Assembly (NCBI GenBank): GCA_025350905.1
Contig: JANXWY010000265.1
Span: 1 to 36,286, forward strand
Reading direction: 5' to 3'
Source of the DNA: Verrucomicrobiota bacterium
GTDB taxonomy: Bacteria; Verrucomicrobiota; Verrucomicrobiia; Limisphaerales; JADLHS01
DNA length: 36,286 nt
The notes beneath the pieces are model-generated. The model saw only the letters and a program-made list of their open reading frames with translations. It was not told where the DNA came from and did no database searches. How positions within the stretch are numbered: position 1 is the stretch's first letter; every line of letters begins with the position of its first letter. The translations under genes and the position numbers were made by a program. Of this stretch, positions 33,020 through 36,286 are shown piece after piece.

Positions 33020-36000
33020 CTAAGGGGGGTTCGCTCCGGGCTTCCGATTGAACGCCATGTAGTAAAGCACCGGCACGGCCATGCGGCTGATGAGCAGCGA
33101 AGCGACCTCCCCGGCCATGAGCGAAATGGCCAGCCCTTGAAAGATTGGGTCGGCGAGAATCACACTCGCGCCCACGACCACCGCCATGGCGGTGAGCAGC
33201 ATCGGACGAAAGCGCACCGCGCCGGCATCCACCACCGCCGCGGCCAAAGGCATGCCTTCGCGGAGTCGTTGTTCGATGAAATCCACGAGGATGATCGAGT
33301 TGCGCACCACAATGCCCGCGCCCGCCATGAAGCCGATCATCGAAGTCGCGGTGAAGAACGCGCCCATCGCGCCGTGCGCCGGCATGATGCCCACCAGCGA
33401 AAACGGAATCGCCATCATCACAATCATCGGCGTCAGGAACGAACGGAACCAGCCGACCATCAAAACGTAGATCAACACGAGACACGCGGCGAACGCCGTG
33501 CCGAGGTCGCGGAAGACTTCGATCGTGATATGCCACTCACCGTCCCATTTGATGGCGGGTTCGTGATCGGTGAACGGCTGAACGGCGTTATGGATCTTGA
33601 TCTTCGTGGCCGCCGACGTAAGGAGGCTCTGACCATTGGGGTTTTCAGAATGAGCCTCCTCACGTCGGCTGCTACCTAGATCGGAAAACTCGCGCGCATC
33701 GAGCTTCTTCAGCGCTTTGTTCATCGCCAGAATCGCATACACCGGACTCTCGATCACGCCGGCCACGTCGCCGATGACATAGGTCACAGGCATGAGATTC
33801 TTGTGATAGATGCTCTTGTCGGTGATCGTGCGCTCGATGGTCACCAACTCGCGCAACGGAATGAGCGGTGGCGCGCCATTGGCCGCGCCGGGCTCGGGCA
33901 GCGCATTCGCGTCGCCCGAGCGCACCCGCAACGCGAGCAATTCCTCCGGGCTGGTGCGGCTGGCGAGCGGCAATTGCAAAACGATGTTGACGTCCTCCTT
34001 CTCGCGCGGCACGTGCAACAAGTCCACGGATTGCCCGCCGACCGCGATGGCCAGCGTCTGCGAAATCGTTTCGGCGCTGATCCCGTGCAATGCCGCCTTC
34101 TCCTTGTCGATCACGAAGCGGGTCTTCGGCTGGTCGTCCTCGAGATACCAATCCGTGTCCACCACGCCCGGGGTATTTTTGAAAATGTCACGCACCTGGC
34201 GCGCGAGCGCGTGGCGACTTGCTTCCGTAGGTCCATAAATTTCGGCGACGAGCGTTTGCAGCACCGGCGGGCCGGGCGGCACTTCCGCCACCGCGACCCG
34301 CGCCCCAAATTTCGCCGCGATCGCCGCCACGCGCGGGCGGACGCGCCGGGTGATGTCGTGGCTCTGCGCCTTGCGGTCGCCCTTCGGCACGAGGTTGACC
34401 TGGATGTCCGCCACGTTCGCGCCGCGCCGCAGGAAATAATGCCGCACCAGCCCGTTGAAGTTGAACGGCGACGCCACGCCCACGTAAACCTGATAATCCG
34501 TGACCTCGGGTTCGCTGCGAACGGCAGCGGCGATTTCACGCGCGGCTTGCGCGGTGCGTTCCAGCGCGCTGCCTTCGGGCATGTTGAGGATGATCTGGAA
34601 CTCGCTCTTGTTGTCGAACGGCAACATCTTCACCTTCACCCAACCGATGCCAACCAGGGCCAGGGCCACGAGCAACAAACCCACGATGCTCGCGAGAAAA
34701 ATCCACCGCCACTTCGCTTGGGCAATCATCGGTCCCATGAAACGGCGATAGAGCTTCGTGAAGAAATCCTCCTCATGTTCGTAGCCGCCGACGTGAGGAG
34801 GCTCTATTTTTGTCCCGCCGGCCGAGGGGAGAAGGGGAAAAGGTGCCGGGGGAGCTTCGGCAACGGATGGCTTAACCTCCTCGGCACCCTTTCCCCTGTT
34901 CTCTTTTTCGGTTTTGCCTTCAGCTAGCGCCTCCGCATGTCGGCGGCTACGGCCCCATTTGAGAATTCTCACCGCTGCCCAGGGCGTGACGATGAATGCG
35001 ATGAGCATGGACCAGAACATCGCCGCGCTGGAACCAATCGGAATCGGGCGCATGTAGGGCCCCATGAGTCCACCGACGAAGGCCATCGGCAGCACCGCGG
35101 CAATGACGGCAAACGTGGCGAGAATGGTAGGATTGCCGACTTCATTCACCGCGTCCACCGCGATATCGCTCCACTTCCGCCCTCGGTTGAATGGCAGATG
35201 AAAGTGGCGAACGACGTTCTCGACCACGACGATGGCGTCGTCCACGAGGATGCCGATGGCGAGCACCATGCCGAACATGGTGAGGACGTTGATCGAGAAC
35301 CCGAAGGCCAGCATCGTGCCGAAGGTGCCGAGCAGCGCGACGGGAACGACGATGGTGGGAATGAGGGTCGCCCGGATGTTTTGCAGGAACAGGTACATCA
35401 CGAGGAACACCAGGACGATCGCCTCGAACAGCGTCTTGAGCACCTCCTCGATGGAGATCGCGACGAACGTCGAGGTGTCCAGCGGGTAGTCGACGCGGAC
35501 GCCCGGGGGGAAGAAGCGGGAGAGTTCCTTCACCTTCTTGCGCACGGCCTCGGCGGTGTTGAGCGCGTTGGCGGAGGGCGCGAGCTTGATGGCGACGGCC
35601 GCGGAGAGGTGGCCGTTCACGCGCGCCTTGGTGCCGTAGTTCTCGGCGCCGAGAGCCACGCGCGCCACGTCCTTCAGCACGACCCGCGAGCCGTCCGAAT
35701 TCGCGCGCAACAGGATGTTCTCGAACTCCTCGGGAGTGCGCAGCGTGGTGCGCCCCTGCATGATCACGTTGAGCTGCTGCCCGGGCATCGCGGGATTCGC
35801 GCCGACCTGACCGACCGGGACCTGCTGGTTCTGGTTTTGGATCGCCGCGGTAACGTCGGCCGGCGTCAGGGCGAGGGCGGCGAGGCGTTCCGGGCGGAGC
35901 CACACGCGCATCGCGTACTGCGACCCGAACATGTTCGCCTCGCCTACGCCCGAGACGCGGCGGATCGGGTCGAGGATGCTCGACGCGATGTAATTCCCGA

Positions 36001-36286
36001 GGGCGATTTCATCGAGGCTGTCGTTGGTCGTCGACAGCGTGAAAAACATCATGAAGTTCCGGGTCGCCTTCGCCACCACGACGCCCTGCTGCTGGACGGT
36101 CGCGGGCAGGCTCGGCGCGGCGAGCTGCACCTTGTTCTGCACCTGCACCTGCGCCACGTCGGGGTCGGTGCCGGCTTCGAAGGTCAGCGACACATTGGCA
36201 TTGCCCTGCGAGCTGCTGGTGGAGGACATGTAGACCAGCCGATCGATGCCGGTCAGCGACTGCTCGATGATCTGCGTCACCGATTC
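33020..36286 (-). CDS. RND-family efflux transporter permease (N terminus beyond window), with in-frame repeats
   Basis: A 1088-residue partial protein open to the window edge (ESVTQIIEQSLTGIDRLVYM corresponds to about residue 60 of AcrB), so the true start is outside. The first third reads as AcrB/HAE1: porter domain, FLVMYLFLQNIRATLIPTIV and the charged helix-4 motif GILVDDAIVVVENV. After that motif the sequence changes type (VNEVGNPTILATFAVIAAVL, PIPIGSSAAMFWSMLIAFIV), resembling a different RND permease group, and remains so to the C terminus. Two palindromic elements (33606-33675 and 34781-34950) are translated in frame, the second in the central cytoplasmic loop. It uses the proton gradient to export substrates with an adaptor and outer-membrane channel, neither visible here. 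Substrate unknown. Confidence 0.9.
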   Translation of the reverse strand, partial: ESVTQIIEQSLTGIDRLVYMSSTSSSQGNANVSLTFEAGTDPDVAQVQVQNKVQLAAPSLPATVQQQGVVVAKATRNFMMFFTLSTTNDSLDEIALGNYIASSILDPIRRVSGVGEANMFGSQYAMRVWLRPERLAALALTPADVTAAIQNQNQQVPVGQVGANPAMPGQQLNVIMQGRTTLRTPEEFENILLRANSDGSRVVLKDVARVALGAENYGTKARVNGHLSAAVAIKLAPSANALNTAEAVRKKVKELSRFFPPGVRVDYPLDTSTFVAISIEEVLKTLFEAIVLVFLVMYLFLQNIRATLIPTIVVPVALLGTFGTMLAFGFSINVLTMFGMVLAIGILVDDAIVVVENVVRHFHLPFNRGRKWSDIAVDAVNEVGNPTILATFAVIAAVLPMAFVGGLMGPYMRPIPIGSSAAMFWSMLIAFIVTPWAAVRILKWGRSRRHAEALAEGKTEKENRGKGAEEVKPSVAEAPPAPFPLLPSAGGTKIEPPHVGGYEHEEDFFTKLYRRFMGPMIAQAKWRWIFLASIVGLLLVALALVGIGWVKVKMLPFDNKSEFQIILNMPEGSALERTAQAAREIAAAVRSEPEVTDYQVYVGVASPFNFNGLVRHYFLRRGANVADIQVNLVPKGDRKAQSHDITRRVRPRVAAIAAKFGARVAVAEVPPGPPVLQTLVAEIYGPTEASRHALARQVRDIFKNTPGVVDTDWYLEDDQPKTRFVIDKEKAALHGISAETISQTLAIAVGGQSVDLLHVPREKEDVNIVLQLPLASRTSPEELLALRVRSGDANALPEPGAANGAPPLIPLRELVTIERTITDKSIYHKNLMPVTYVIGDVAGVIESPVYAILAMNKALKKLDAREFSDLGSSRREEAHSENPNGQSLLTSAATKIKIHNAVQPFTDHEPAIKWDGEWHITIEVFRDLGTAFAACLVLIYVLMVGWFRSFLTPMIVMMAIPFSLVGIMPAHGAMGAFFTATSMIGFMAGAGIVVRNSIILVDFIEQRLREGMPLAAAVVDAGAVRFRPMLLTAMAVVVGASVILADPIFQGLAISLMAGEVASLLISRMAVPVLYYMAFNRKPGANPP
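33606..33675. repeat. Palindromic element, copy 1, inside the RND gene
   Basis: Arms 33606-33629 and 33652-33675 are 24 bases each and pair at 21 positions, with a 22-base loop. On the coding strand they translate as SSRREEAH and SLLTSAATK, an insert in a periplasmic loop of the pump. The right arm matches the left arm of copy 2 (34781-34804) at 23 of 24 bases when reverse-complemented. Confidence 0.85.
34781..34950. repeat. Composite palindromic element, copy 2, with a nested palindrome
   Basis: The outer arms 34781-34804 and 34927-34950 pair at 21 of 24 positions and belong to the same family as copy 1. Inside is a second inverted repeat, 34829-34848 against 34882-34903 (motif GGGGAAAAGGTGCCG). 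The whole is open in the RND frame and encodes about 57 residues, rich in Glu, Lys, Ala and Pro, in the cytoplasmic loop between the two halves of the transporter. Confidence 0.8.

Overview
The window looks like a chromosomal stretch or contig from a Verrucomicrobiota bacterium, most likely of the Pedosphaera/Limisphaerales type (inference). The evidence is a DUF1549/DUF1553 planctomycete-type cytochrome next to a DUF1501 protein, several Tat-exported proteins, Gfo/Idh-type dehydrogenases with Tat signals, a very long GreA like that of Chlamydiae, DUF5069 and DUF4188 proteins, and high GC with many small palindromic and tandem repeats. Both ends cut through genes: DUF1501 at the left and an RND pump at the right.

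Positions 1-7566 hold an exported-metabolism region. A DUF1549/1553-DUF1501 pair on the minus strand diverges from a Tat-exported Gfo/Idh oxidoreductase. An alpha/beta hydrolase and a cytoplasmic Gfo/Idh oxidoreductase follow on the plus strand. Positions 7627-15542 are all minus strand: a 991-residue Tat-exported glycosidase-like protein, a small AT-richer membrane protein, a DMFase-large-subunit-like protein overlapping a GT87-type membrane glycosyltransferase by ATGA, and a nucleoside:H+ symporter-type MFS carrier.

Positions 16095-24371 are mostly housekeeping on the minus strand: mnmG (clearly AT-richer than its surroundings), DUF4188, a nitrilase-family amidohydrolase, tRNA-Asp(GTC) with a good promoter, dnaN with a DnaA-box-like site upstream, a cysteine desulfurase, and rsmB. 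Positions 24497-32871 hold a long GreA, DUF5069, an FKBP isomerase, a Prc-type tail-specific protease with an overlapping exported protein gene, yacG, rluD and lspA. Positions 33020-36286 carry a truncated RND efflux gene.

The most unusual content is the repeats rather than any single gene. Arrays with an exact 7-base period but different unit sequences occur at five or more places from 22.8 to 32.3 kb. Some are in inverted pairs between genes, and others lie in frame inside rsmB and inside the signal region of an exported protein. In addition, two copies of a palindromic element with related 24-base arms sit in frame inside the RND pump gene, and one of them contains a second, nested palindrome. 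A third, unrelated palindrome lies upstream of the hydrolase gene. I see no phage, transposase, CRISPR array, defence operon or biosynthetic cluster.
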